This document shows positions 31,468 to 40,252 of a stretch of DNA of 64,000 bases, piece by piece (position 1 is the stretch's first letter; each line of letters opens with the position of its first letter). This stretch comes from an uncultured Treponema sp. GTDB taxonomy: Bacteria; Spirochaetota; Spirochaetia; Treponematales; Treponemataceae. The position numbers and the translations under genes are program-made. Where the stretch lies: the NCBI GenBank assembly GCA_937915735.1, contig CALGGS010000055.1:1-64000 (forward strand). The letters run 5' to 3'. The notes beneath the pieces are model-generated. The model was not told the origin of the DNA and did no database searches. It saw only the letters and a program-made list of their open reading frames with translations.

Positions 31468-33237
31468 TCAAAGGTCAAGTTCTTCAGCAGAAATTATTTT
31501 TTCGCCGTCATCTTCAATTTTTATTTCAGTTTCCTGCTGTTCTAAAGCTTTACTTGCCTCTTTCATTGCTTTTTTGTCGATTTTTGCCTTCGCTGGTAAA
31601 ACCTTGTCTGCTGCGATAAGGTATCTGACTAATTCAAAGACAGTCCAGGCACCGAAAGTCGCTGAAATTCCCGCGCAGATATTTGATTTCGTCTGTAAGC
31701 CCGTAAGCCTGTCATAGTCTCCTCTGCCCTGCGCATAGGCCGTGTTTTCCGCCGTGAACTCGCCTTTAAAATAAAAGGTGAAAGGAAGTGAGAGAATCAG
31801 TGCCGTGTAAGCCGTATACATCCATCTTCGTCTTTTATCGATGTTTGCCTCACGGTCAAAAGGGCGCGCGTTCACGATAAGCTCTGCGCCGTCAAAGGCC
31901 GTGTTCGCCGGAATCTGAAAGAAGGCTATATTGCTTGAATCGCTGTCCTCCTCTGATTTTTTTGGAATGGTAAAAACTCCGAGAACAGACTTTGAGTTCA
32001 CTTGAATTTTAGCAGTAGGATTTTCCTGAGTTATTTTTGCCTGATTTAAGCCGTAAGTGTGAAAAACTCCGTCCTGATATTTTTTTAATTTGATAGCTGC
32101 CAACCCGCTCACCTTTGGAACAAGATTTGCATGCACATAAAAACGATTGTCGTCTGTAAATGAATAGCTGAAGGTCAAATCCTCGTATTCAGGAGCCTCA
32201 ATTTTTACGCGGTGAATACCTGACTCCTTTATGACTTTGTTTTCGAAACTTCCGTCAGTTTTTGTAAGGGAGAAAACGACATCATCTATCGTGATTTTCG
32301 CATCTTTTGCTATTTCGTGTGGCTCAATGTCAAATTCAAGCATGACCGGAAGGGCATTTGCGATTTTTGAGTCAAGATTTCGCGCAATCGAGCTTGCAAG
32401 TGGCATTAAATCACTAAGAAGTCCGACCTCCGTCACGGTACCCAAGATTTTTGCCCCGGGGTAAATCCTAAGACTTACCGTTACGGAGCAATAGTCTCCG
32501 TATGTTGAGATTTCGCCTGTTATAAGGCCGTTTATTTTTGCGTTCACGACCTCATTTTCAAAATCCCAGGAAGTAAAGCCTGCTTCCAATGATTTTTCGC
32601 TGGGCTTAAAAAGCGCCGTTGAGTCATTTTTGTAAAGGACGACATTTTCTGTGACGATATTTTCTTCTTCATCACGGTGAAAGAAAGGAAAGGGCAGCCT
32701 GAAAGGAAATCTGCGGTTTTTTTCATCTTCGCTTTGATTTTCGCCATTATCGCCATTGCCTGTTTTTGATTCCGTCTTTCTTCCGGCTATTTTTTCTTCT
32801 CGCTCAATTTTAGGACTTGCCTCTTCAATTGCCTTCTGGACTTCTTCAAGGTTTTCGTCAATTTGAGATTCTATGTCACGGATTTTTTCCATTTCTTCTT
32901 CGATTGCCTTTTTGAGCTTTTTAGGCTTTATCTCTTTAAGTACGAGAGAATCCCTTGTTTTGTATTCCTTTGAAAGCTGTAAAAAAAGAGAGAGACGAGC
33001 CGTCTGCAGCTCATTAAGCTTTCGGTCAAGCTGTTCTTTTTGGGGAAGAGTCCGCACCCCGGAGCTGGAAAACTGCTCGATTATGAGCTGAGGAAGTACT
33101 TGAGCCGCCTGAGTGTCACTTTGAGAGCGGGATTTTGTCTGCTTAAAAGAAAATTCCATTACCCCAAGTGTCCAGTCAGCGCTAAAAGCCGAAAAAATGA
33201 GAAGAGAGAAAATAAAAGCAAACAGAACTTTTTTCAT
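31468..33237 (-). CDS. Exported envelope protein with PEGA-like domain
   Basis: A 589-residue protein with a signal peptide (FAFIFSLLIFSAFSADW). The N-terminal part resembles curli/LpoB-like periplasmic domains (WTLGVMEFSFKQT, QVLPQLIIEQFSSSGVRTL). It is followed by a charged coiled coil (about 90-160), a beta-rich middle with a PEGA-like repeat (IHRVKIEAPEYEDLTFSYSF), and one or two membrane segments near 480 and 540 (YTAYTALILSLPFTFYF; AGISATFGAWTVFELVRYL). Function unknown. Its ATG overlaps the prfB stop by one base (TAATG), so it is translationally coupled to prfB. Confidence 0.65.
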   Translation of the reverse strand: MKKVLFAFIFSLLIFSAFSADWTLGVMEFSFKQTKSRSQSDTQAAQVLPQLIIEQFSSSGVRTLPQKEQLDRKLNELQTARLSLFLQLSKEYKTRDSLVLKEIKPKKLKKAIEEEMEKIRDIESQIDENLEEVQKAIEEASPKIEREEKIAGRKTESKTGNGDNGENQSEDEKNRRFPFRLPFPFFHRDEEENIVTENVVLYKNDSTALFKPSEKSLEAGFTSWDFENEVVNAKINGLITGEISTYGDYCSVTVSLRIYPGAKILGTVTEVGLLSDLMPLASSIARNLDSKIANALPVMLEFDIEPHEIAKDAKITIDDVVFSLTKTDGSFENKVIKESGIHRVKIEAPEYEDLTFSYSFTDDNRFYVHANLVPKVSGLAAIKLKKYQDGVFHTYGLNQAKITQENPTAKIQVNSKSVLGVFTIPKKSEEDSDSSNIAFFQIPANTAFDGAELIVNARPFDREANIDKRRRWMYTAYTALILSLPFTFYFKGEFTAENTAYAQGRGDYDRLTGLQTKSNICAGISATFGAWTVFELVRYLIAADKVLPAKAKIDKKAMKEASKALEQQETEIKIEDDGEKIISAEELDL

Positions 33238-34371
33238 TAAATGTCATCGTCTTCATCGTCGCCACCTACTGGTAAGCCCTTCCATTGGGCCTGCAGGAAG
33301 CTGTCGATGAACTGGTCGATGTCGCCGTCCATAACTGCCTGAATGTCTCCGACAGAAAATTTCGTGCGATGATCCTTTACCATCGTATATGGTTGAAACA
33401 CATAAGAGCGGATTTGGTTTCCCCAGGAAATGTCTTTTTTTTCGGCACCGAACTTTGCCGTCTCTTTTGCCCGCTCCTCCTCGTAGTGGGCGTAGAGCTT
33501 TGCCCGCAAGAGGTTCATACAAGTCTGCCGGTTCATAATCTGGCTTCGCTCGCTGTCGCACTGAACGACGATTCCCGTCGGAATGTGGGTGAATCGGACT
33601 GCCGAGTCGGTTTTGTTTACATGCTGGCCGCCCTTTCCGCCTGAGCGGTAAGTGTCGACCCGCAAATCCTCTGGTCTGATATCGACTTTAATAGTGTCGT
33701 CAAGAATAGGGAAAATGAAGACAGAGCTGAACGATGTGTGCCTTCGCGCGTTTGCGTCAAAAGGGCTGATTCTCACCAGGCGGTGAACGCCCGCCTCGCC
33801 CTTTAAGTGTCCGTAGACATAATCGCCCGTAATCTGGATTGTTGTTGACTTGATTCCGCCCTCGTCTTCCTGCAAATCAACTGTCTCAAGTTTGTAGCCG
33901 TGCCTCTCAGCCCAGCGGATATACATTCTCGAAAGCATATAAGCCCAGTCACAGGCCTCGGTTCCGCCCGCACCGGCGTGAATAGTAAGGAAGCAGCCGT
34001 TTTTATCGACCTCTCCGGAGAGAAGGTTTAAGATGCTCTGCTCCTCAAATTTTTTCTGGCAACTAGCTAGCTCGCTTCTGACATCAGCTTCAACTGAGTC
34101 ATCCCCGCCCTCGCTTCCAAGCTCATAAAGAGTTTTTATGTCGTTAATCTGTGCCAAAAGCTCCCGCCAAGGCTCTACCCGCCCTTTTAAAAGCTTTAAG
34201 TCGTTCATGACCTTCTGGGCTTTTTCGGCGTCGTTCCAGAAATCTTCTGCGGTGGTGAGTTTTTCGGTTTCGGCTATTTTTTTATCGATGGCAGGCGCGT
34301 CAAAGACGCCCCCAGACATTTTTAATATCTTCTTCGAGCTTGGAAATCGGTTCCTTAAGTTCTTCTAGCAT
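33237..34371 (-). CDS. prfB: Peptide chain release factor 2 (programmed +1 frameshift)
   Basis: RF2 recognises UAA and UGA and releases the finished peptide. The main frame (33237-34319) encodes the body with GGKGGQHVNKTDSAVRF, carrying the GGQ catalytic loop. The true start is the ATG at 34371 in another frame, with AGGAG upstream: it encodes MLEELKEPISKLEEDIKNVW and then CGT CTT TGA C. The in-frame UGA (34300-34302) is bypassed by a +1 shift at CTT, giving ...GRLDAPAIDKK. A GGGGG sequence three bases before CTT supplies the stimulatory Shine-Dalgarno-like element. This is the classic RF2 autoregulation signal. It lies 19 bases downstream of rho. Confidence 0.96.
34300..34313 (-). promoter_or_regulatory. 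RF2 programmed frameshift site
   Basis: On the reverse strand: GGGGG, CGT, CTT, TGA, C. The spacing (three bases between the internal Shine-Dalgarno-like stretch and CTT) matches the known RF2 site in other bacteria. Low RF2 favours the shift and so raises RF2 synthesis. Confidence 0.95.
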
Positions 34372-34390
34372 TTTTTTTACTCCTTTGTAC

Positions 34391-36268
34391 TTACAATGCC
34401 GCGCTTCCAGTGTTCATGTTCGTAAGGAAAGCCTCGTTATTACGGCTCTTCTTCATTTGGTCAAGGATAAGCTCTGTGATTTCGGCATCTTCCATAGGGT
34501 TGATGACCTTTCGCAAAACCCAGAGTTTCTGCAAGGTAGCCTCGTCAAGAAGAAGCTCTTCCTTTCGCGTGCCTGATTTTTTGATATTGATTGCAGGGAA
34601 AAGCCTTCGTTCTGCAAGTCGTCTGTCCAAATCGATTTCTGAGTTACCAGTTCCCTTGAATTCCTCGAAGATAACCTCATCCATTCGGCTTCCAGTGTCA
34701 ATGAGTGCCGTAGAGATGATTGTAAGGGAACCGCCCTCTTCGATGTTTCTGGCGGCACCAAAGAATCTTTTTGGCTTATGAAGGGCGTTTGAGTCAACGC
34801 CACCAGAGAGAACCTTTCCAGATGTCGGAACGGTTTGGTTGTAAGCCCGCGCAAGGCGGGTGATTGAATCAAGGAGAATTACGACATCCCGCTTGTGCTC
34901 TACAAGCCTCTTTGCCTTTTCAAGAACCATCTCGGCCACCTGAACATGGCGGGTAGCCTGCTCATCGAAGGTTGAGGAAATTACTTCGCCCTTGATTGCC
35001 CGTTCCATGTCGGTAACTTCCTCAGGGCGTTCGTCAATAAGAAGCACGATAAGGTAAACTTCCGGATTGTTTGCGGTGATTGCGTTTGCCACCTTCTGCA
35101 GAATAGTAGTTTTACCGGCTTTTGGCGGCGCGACGATAAGCAAACGCTGCCCTTTTCCGATTGGCGCGAACAAATCGATGATTCGCGTGCTGTATTCTGT
35201 TGAGATTGTTTCGAGAGTGAGCTTTTCTTTTGGATAAAGCGGCGTTAAGTTTTCGAAAGGAACTCGTGTCTGGGCGACTCGCGGCTCATCAAAGTTTACG
35301 GTCATAATGCGGAGAAGCGCAAAGAATCTTTCGCCTTCTCGTGGTGAGCGTGTCTGTCCGTAAATCGTGTCGCCTGTTTTTAAGTTGAAAAGCCTGATTT
35401 GGCTTGGTGAAATGTAAATGTCGTCAGGACCTGGAAGATATGAGTTCTGGGGGCTTCGCAAAAATCCGTAGCCGTCAGGTAAGATTTCGAGGGAGCCTGA
35501 CGCAAAGATTAAGCCGCCGTTTTCGGTGTGTGATTTTAGGATTACGAAGATTAAGTCCTGCTTTTTCATTGCGGGAAGCTCTTCTTCCGGGTAGCCGTAC
35601 TCAATCGCAAGATTACGAAGCTCCGGCATGCTCATTTTTGTAAGGTCATTGATTAAAAGCTTTGGCTTTGCCTCAAATTCCTCTGGATTTTCGATAATCT
35701 GAGCCTGAGCGGTAGCCTCGTCCCTGGCCGCATTTCTGGCTGCGATTCGCTCGCGGTAGCTCTGCCGTCTGTCAAAGCGTCCGCGATTGTTCTGATTCTG
35801 ATTATTGTTGTAATTATTTCGATAATTCCGGTATGTGCGGCTCTGGTAGCCCTGTGACTCTTCGTTATTCTGGCCTTCGCCCTGATTTTCACTTTGATTT
35901 TCCTGCTGACTTTCGGAAGCTGAAGGCTCGGAAGCCTGCGCTGCAGGTGCGCTTGATAATGCAGAATTTTCCTGGATTTGATTTTGAATATGCTCGCTGG
36001 CTGCCTTTTCTTCTGAATAATCCGGGCTGGCGCTCGCATAGCTTTCCGGCTGTTTTTCGGCTTGCTCTGGATTTGCTTCGTTCTGACCTTCTGCCTTTAC
36101 TGAGACTCGCCGTCGGCGAACGACCTTGACAGGTTTTTCTTCGGTTGCCTCTGCAGGACTGGCAGGAGTCTGATTTTCTGGCTGCTGTAAATCCAATTCT
36201 AATTGAGGATTTTCTGTTGCTGCGTTTTCTTCTGACTTTGCAGCGGAACGGCGTCTGATTAGTGCCAT
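34391..36268 (-). CDS. rho: Transcription termination factor Rho
   Basis: Rho is the hexameric RNA-dependent ATPase that ends transcription. The 625-residue protein has a ~195-residue acidic, Gln/Asn-rich disordered N-terminal insertion, then the helical N domain ([18 protein letters not shown]), the primary RNA-binding OB fold ([13 protein letters not shown]), Walker [10 protein letters not shown], Walker [17 protein letters not shown], and the R-loop region. It is 200 residues longer than E. coli Rho because of the N-terminal insertion, seen in several phyla and linked in some to RNA binding or phase separation. A TATAAT is seen about 20 bases upstream and GGAG precedes the ATG. Confidence 0.97.
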   Translation of the reverse strand: MALIRRRSAAKSEENAATENPQLELDLQQPENQTPASPAEATEEKPVKVVRRRRVSVKAEGQNEANPEQAEKQPESYASASPDYSEEKAASEHIQNQIQENSALSSAPAAQASEPSASESQQENQSENQGEGQNNEESQGYQSRTYRNYRNNYNNNQNQNNRGRFDRRQSYRERIAARNAARDEATAQAQIIENPEEFEAKPKLLINDLTKMSMPELRNLAIEYGYPEEELPAMKKQDLIFVILKSHTENGGLIFASGSLEILPDGYGFLRSPQNSYLPGPDDIYISPSQIRLFNLKTGDTIYGQTRSPREGERFFALLRIMTVNFDEPRVAQTRVPFENLTPLYPKEKLTLETISTEYSTRIIDLFAPIGKGQRLLIVAPPKAGKTTILQKVANAITANNPEVYLIVLLIDERPEEVTDMERAIKGEVISSTFDEQATRHVQVAEMVLEKAKRLVEHKRDVVILLDSITRLARAYNQTVPTSGKVLSGGVDSNALHKPKRFFGAARNIEEGGSLTIISTALIDTGSRMDEVIFEEFKGTGNSEIDLDRRLAERRLFPAINIKKSGTRKEELLLDEATLQKLWVLRKVINPMEDAEITELILDQMKKSRNNEAFLTNMNTGSAAL

Positions 36269-36437
36269 TTGTGTGTCTCCATGAGATTATATATGATAAA
36301 AAATAATGACAAAAAATACATTAATTCTCTTAAAACTATTTGTTTTTTGATTTTATAAGGATTTTTTACAAAAAAAAGAAAATAAAATTCCAAACGATTG
36401 TTAATGATATTAAAGCACTGTTAAAAAAAATTGTCAA

Positions 36438-36568
36438 GGGAACCTCTAAAAATTGCAATTTTTAGAGGTAACTCTGAAAGTGCGATGTTTTAATTTCTGC
36501 TATTATCAGAAATTAAAACTCGTCGGGAACTTCGGAAAATCGCCGAAGGCGAGTTTTTCGAAGTTCCC
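36438..36568. repeat. Three-stem palindromic element
   Basis: Outer GGGAAC (36438-36443) and GTTCCC (36563-36568) enclose: a perfect 28-bp palindrome at 36442-36469 centred on TTGCAA; a 12-bp stem TTTTAATTTCTG / CAGAAATTAAAA (36488-36518) with a 7-base loop; and a stem GGGAACTTCG / CGAAGTTCCC (36525-36568). AAAACTCG and CGAGTTTT offer an alternative pairing. The whole could form a three- or four-way junction. Confidence 0.75.
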
Positions 36569-36597
36569 TCAATATTTTATGAAATTATATTTAAAAG

Positions 36598-36626
36598 TTG
36601 AAATCTGATAAAAGCTGTGTTATAAT
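36598..36626 (+). promoter_or_regulatory. Promoter of the LolA-like gene
   Basis: TTGAAA (36598-36603), 17 bases, TATAAT (36621-36626). The leader is about 37 bases with a proper TAGGAG ribosome site before the ATG at 36670. Confidence 0.8.
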
Positions 36627-36669
36627 TTTCAAATCTTATTTTAAGAAATAAAAAAAACTAGGAGAATTT

Positions 36670-37485
36670 ATGAAAATCTTAAAATCATTTGCTTTAGCAG
36701 CTTTAACTTTAGCTCTTGGATGCCCAGTCTTTGCTGACGAAGCGTACGATGTAATTAAAAAATCATCTACGCTTGAAGCCCCTGACACTTCTCAGGCTAT
36801 TATGATGATTACCAACATCGAAAAAAACGGTGCTCAGGAAGTTCGGCAGATGAATCAGTACGGAAATAAAAAGAACGGTCTTGTAAACACTGTTTTTGAT
36901 ATGCGCTCGCCGGCAAGCGTTAAAGACACCCGCGTTCTTCAAATGGAAAAAAATGTCCGCGAAGATGACCGCTGGATTTATATGCCAAAACTCCGTCAGG
37001 TTCGCCGAATCCCTATGGGCGAGCGGTACAAGCAGTTCGTAGGTTGCGAATTCACTTACAACGATATGGGTGTCCGAAAAGTCGATGAAGATGACCACAC
37101 AATGCTCGAAACAGATGTTTCTGTTACAGTTCCTGGCGGAAAAACCTACAAATGCTGGAAAATCAAGTCGGTTCCACACAAAAAGAGCGAGGTTGAGTAT
37201 TCTTTCCGCGTTCAGTATATCGACAAAGAGTCATATCTTCCTGCAAAAATCGAGTACTATGACAAAAAAGACAACACAAAAATTATGAAAACCTACACTA
37301 CCGATGCATGGCAGTATCTCACATCAAAAACTGGCAAAAAATATACAATGCGAATGAAGGCCCGAATCGTAAACGGCTTTACCGGACGGCAGTCAGTGCT
37401 TGACATCAAGGACCCTGTTTTTGACGCTGGTATCTCAGACGGATATTTCACACAGCAGTTTTTGTCTACAGGAAAAGCAAAATAA
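36670..37485 (+). CDS. Outer membrane lipoprotein-sorting (LolA-like) protein
   Basis: A 271-residue secreted protein with signal peptide ending near FADEA (about residue 23). The body matches the LolA-like 'outer membrane lipoprotein-sorting protein' family, an 11-stranded half-barrel: blocks such as VFDMRSPASVKDTRVLQME, DDRWIYMPKLRQVRRIPMGERYKQFVGCEFTYNDM and SVPHKKSEVEYSFRVQYIDKESYLPAKIEYYDK are typical. Members often sit beside RND/MMPL exporters and outer-membrane barrels. Here a barrel gene follows but no RND gene is adjacent, so the cargo carried is unknown. Confidence 0.85.
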   Translation: MKILKSFALAALTLALGCPVFADEAYDVIKKSSTLEAPDTSQAIMMITNIEKNGAQEVRQMNQYGNKKNGLVNTVFDMRSPASVKDTRVLQMEKNVREDDRWIYMPKLRQVRRIPMGERYKQFVGCEFTYNDMGVRKVDEDDHTMLETDVSVTVPGGKTYKCWKIKSVPHKKSEVEYSFRVQYIDKESYLPAKIEYYDKKDNTKIMKTYTTDAWQYLTSKTGKKYTMRMKARIVNGFTGRQSVLDIKDPVFDAGISDGYFTQQFLSTGKAK

Positions 37486-37499
37486 GACGAAGGGAATGA

Positions 37500-37567
37500 C
37501 CAATAAGTTCAAAAAGTGTCATTTAATTGCAATACAAGAGATTACGGCAATGACTCATACTTATTGG
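37500..37567. repeat. Nested inverted repeat between the LolA-like and barrel genes
   Basis: CCAATAAGT (37500-37508) pairs with ACTTATTGG (37559-37567). Inside, GTCATT (37518-37523) pairs with AATGAC (37549-37554). It lacks a T-run, so it is not a standard terminator. Confidence 0.6.
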
Positions 37568-37603
37568 ACAGCCCCTTAGCACGATACACAGGAGTTTTAT
37601 AAC

Positions 37604-39469
37604 ATGAAAAAACTTATTTTTACCTTGACAGCTCTTTCTCTCGCTTCATTATCGTTCGCTCAGGACTATGGTTTTGGCGACTCAATGGGCTCAGATGATT
37701 TTGGCGGCGGTTTTGAAGAAGAATCAACGCCTTCTGTAACAATCACCGGCGAGGTGGGAGCTTCTGCCCGTGCCTGGATTGGAACAGAAAACGAAGAAAG
37801 TGGTCTTTATGATACAAAAGGCTACGACGGAATCTATGATGTCTCAAAAACAGACATTGAATCTGACGCTTATGCAAATGTTGAATTGAACTATGAGGGT
37901 GACTATACAAGTGCAAACCTCAAATTAAAGCTAGATTCAAGCACTTTAAAAGACCATCCGGAAGACGTAATCGACGAGGTTTATGCCACGGGTTCTTTCA
38001 AAGACGGCCGCTTCCAGCTTAAAGCAGGTAAAATCAAGGAAGTATGGGGAAAAGGCGACAAAGTCCATGTCCTCGACAACTTCAACGCCAACGACTACTC
38101 AGACTTTATTTTCCCTGACTACATCGACCGCCGAATCGGCGAGGTGATGTTCAAGGCAACGGCAAACCTTTCCTGGGACTACAACCTCAAGCTTGAGGGA
38201 ATTTACACGCCTTGGATGACTCCGGACAGATTTGCCGCAAACGGAAAGTTGGTCCCGAACGCACAGCGAAATGTCACAAACGCTGTTTCAACTTATGCGA
38301 CTGCGGGCTTGCAGGCATATATTCTCGCACTTGAACAGGCTCGACTCACAGCGGCAACGGCTAGCGCACTTGAAGCAGAAGCAACTGCGGCAGGGTGTTT
38401 TGATCAGACGAATTCAAACTTCTTGAATAAAGATGGAACTTCCGATGCATATGCGGCACTTGCGAAAATGGTGGAAACTGCAGATAACGCAGGTTATTTG
38501 GAAGATTATTATAACAAAAATACAGTATACACAAATGCATATACTGCGGTAATTACAGCAGGTGGCAATGAAGCAACAGCAGCGGCAACAGCAACAGCAG
38601 CGGCAACAGCAGCGGCAGCTGCTGCCTACAAGGAATATCTAACTGACTATGTAAGCAATGCTCTCACAAACTACACCCTCGCTCTTTCAAACGCTTCTGC
38701 CCTTTCATCTGATTCAAGCTCACTCTACCCGGACTCCTACTCTCTCCGATACGGACAGGCTGGTTTGCGCCTTACCGGAACTTTTGGAGGATTTGACTGG
38801 GGTACAAGCTACTATTATGGTCACTATAAGCAGCCGTCTTTCAATGCGCGAAAACTTGAAAGCTACATTGCAAAATATCTTGTAGGAGAATCAGCGGATG
38901 AAAGCGAGAAATTCCTTCAGTATGACCAGTTGCAGGTATTCGGTCTTGAGGCAGCCTTCGTTCTCTGGAAGTTCAACACTCGCTGGGAATTTGCTTACAA
39001 TATGACAGAAGACTATGACGGAGACAATCCTGCTGTTCACAACAACTCGATTGCCTGGGTCGGTGGATTCGACATTGATCTTCCGATTCACAATCTCAAC
39101 TTGAATGTTCAGGAAACAGGTACTTATATTCTCAAAGGTGACAAAATCAAAGACAGCCTTTTCCGCTCTTATGATGTTGACAACAACACAGACGACAAAT
39201 TTACCCGAAACAAGCTTATCGTTCTTCTTTCTGACAAATTCTTGAACGAAAAACTTACGATTGAATGTCAGGGAATTTGGGGAATTGAGAACAAAGAATT
39301 CGTAGTCGTTCCAAAAATCGAATACAATGTTTCTGAGGGACTTTCTCTTACCGCTCGTGGAGCTTATATGTATTCAAACAACGAAAACGGAGAGTTCTAC
39401 AATTTTACGGCTGACAGCGAGAACCACGATAAAGCATTCTTTGAGTTGAGTGCAAAATATCAGTTCTAG
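37604..39469 (+). CDS. Outer-membrane beta-barrel protein with Ala-rich insertion
   Basis: A 621-residue predicted outer-membrane barrel with signal peptide (TALSLASLSFAQ). Residues 40-215 and 370-621 consist of amphipathic beta strands (FKDGRFQLKAGKIKEVWGKGDK; LSWDYNLKLEGIYTPWMTP), and the protein ends in a hydrophobic strand with terminal Phe (FFELSAKYQF), a common signal for barrel insertion. It resembles DUF1302-type barrels. Residues about 218-365 form an Ala/Tyr/Thr-rich helical insertion including a low-complexity stretch encoded by GCA/GCG/ACA codons (38570-38625). It is probably co-expressed with the LolA-like gene and the lipoprotein after it. Confidence 0.78.
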   Translation: MKKLIFTLTALSLASLSFAQDYGFGDSMGSDDFGGGFEEESTPSVTITGEVGASARAWIGTENEESGLYDTKGYDGIYDVSKTDIESDAYANVELNYEGDYTSANLKLKLDSSTLKDHPEDVIDEVYATGSFKDGRFQLKAGKIKEVWGKGDKVHVLDNFNANDYSDFIFPDYIDRRIGEVMFKATANLSWDYNLKLEGIYTPWMTPDRFAANGKLVPNAQRNVTNAVSTYATAGLQAYILALEQARLTAATASALEAEATAAGCFDQTNSNFLNKDGTSDAYAALAKMVETADNAGYLEDYYNKNTVYTNAYTAVITAGGNEATAAATATAAATAAAAAAYKEYLTDYVSNALTNYTLALSNASALSSDSSSLYPDSYSLRYGQAGLRLTGTFGGFDWGTSYYYGHYKQPSFNARKLESYIAKYLVGESADESEKFLQYDQLQVFGLEAAFVLWKFNTRWEFAYNMTEDYDGDNPAVHNNSIAWVGGFDIDLPIHNLNLNVQETGTYILKGDKIKDSLFRSYDVDNNTDDKFTRNKLIVLLSDKFLNEKLTIECQGIWGIENKEFVVVPKIEYNVSEGLSLTARGAYMYSNNENGEFYNFTADSENHDKAFFELSAKYQF

Positions 39470-39482
39470 AAAAAAACAAATG

Positions 39483-39542
39483 TGTCATGAGAGCGCATAG
39501 CGAAACTTCTTCGAAGATTCTTCGCCAGCGCTCAGAATGACC
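39483..39542. repeat. Dispersed hairpin repeat (GTCATTCTGAGCGC type)
   Basis: GTCAT (39484-39488) pairs with ATGAC (39537-39541), and GAGCGC with GCGCTC inside. Read on the reverse strand it is GGTCATTCTGAGCGCTGGCG, AAGAATCTTCG..., a motif that recurs between genes in many bacterial genomes. Located between the barrel and lipoprotein genes. Confidence 0.6.
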
Positions 39543-39556
39543 TTAAAGAGGAAGTT

Positions 39557-40135
39557 ATGAAAAAGATTTTGAGTATCCTTACGGCAGGACTTTTACTTTT
39601 GAGCGCAAGCTTGGTTACTTCTTGCTCAGAAGAAGATGTTGAATATCTTGCTCCTTCTGGAACTTGGTGCGAAATGCCGGTTGACTGGGATGGTGATGGC
39701 TCAAGCAATATGTATGTCTATATGATTTACAATGACTCAACAATTTCAGGTGAATCAGGTTCTGCAAAACTGCTTACTACTAAAACATTTGAAAGTGGCA
39801 TTACAATGGTTGTATTTGCAAAAGCAAACATTGAGAGTTTGAATCTTAATGCCGGAAGTTACATTGTAAAAACATTCCCGAAGGATTATGACACAACAAA
39901 TCTTGATGACGATGACACATCTTGGTCATTCAGGGGAAGCCGTGCAAAATGGGCCGCAATTTATTGGTCAAAATCAGCCTTGCGCGATACAAGCAATCAG
40001 TTAGCTCATCCATTCGCACCTACTCCGATTACGAATGGTAATAAAGGTTCTTACATAGAAATTACGGACTTGACGGAGCTCAAAAATTTCTCTTGGAAGA
40101 AGCTTCTCGCCAACTATCTCTTGAATTCACTGTAA
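39557..40135 (+). CDS. Lipoprotein of unknown function
   Basis: A 192-residue predicted lipoprotein with lipobox LVTSC (Cys near residue 23) and a ribosome site AGAGGAAG. The mature part has acidic and aromatic segments (VDWDGDGSSNMYVYMIYND) suggesting a small beta domain. No family recognised. It follows the outer-membrane barrel gene and ends at a strong terminator, so 36670-40135 may be one envelope unit. Confidence 0.75.
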   Translation: MKKILSILTAGLLLLSASLVTSCSEEDVEYLAPSGTWCEMPVDWDGDGSSNMYVYMIYNDSTISGESGSAKLLTTKTFESGITMVVFAKANIESLNLNAGSYIVKTFPKDYDTTNLDDDDTSWSFRGSRAKWAAIYWSKSALRDTSNQLAHPFAPTPITNGNKGSYIEITDLTELKNFSWKKLLANYLLNSL

Positions 40136-40143
40136 ACAAAATG

Positions 40144-40170
40144 CTCCCGCTCCGTGCGGGAGTTTTTTTT
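40144..40170 (+). terminator. Terminator after the 39557 lipoprotein gene
   Basis: CTCCCGC (40144-40150) pairs with GCGGGAG (40156-40162) across a TCCGT loop, followed by eight T. Confidence 0.93.
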
Positions 40171-40252
40171 ATCACCTTTATTTTTCCATACATTTTATTT
40201 TACGCAATGACAAGTAATTTCCATTTCAATGTCCCTATGATATAATTAACTT

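Larger units (their letters stand above)
36269..36669. other. 401-bp intergenic region between rho and the LolA-like gene
   Basis: Contains the divergent upstream regions of rho and the 36670 gene and the three-stem palindromic element (36438-36568), listed separately. 36300-36437 is A/T-rich and shows no coding potential to my eye. Confidence 0.7.

Noticed and set aside
38560..38630. Repetitive GCA/GCG/ACA tract considered as a CRISPR or tandem array
   Set aside because: It is a low-complexity coding tract in frame with the barrel gene, with no spacers.
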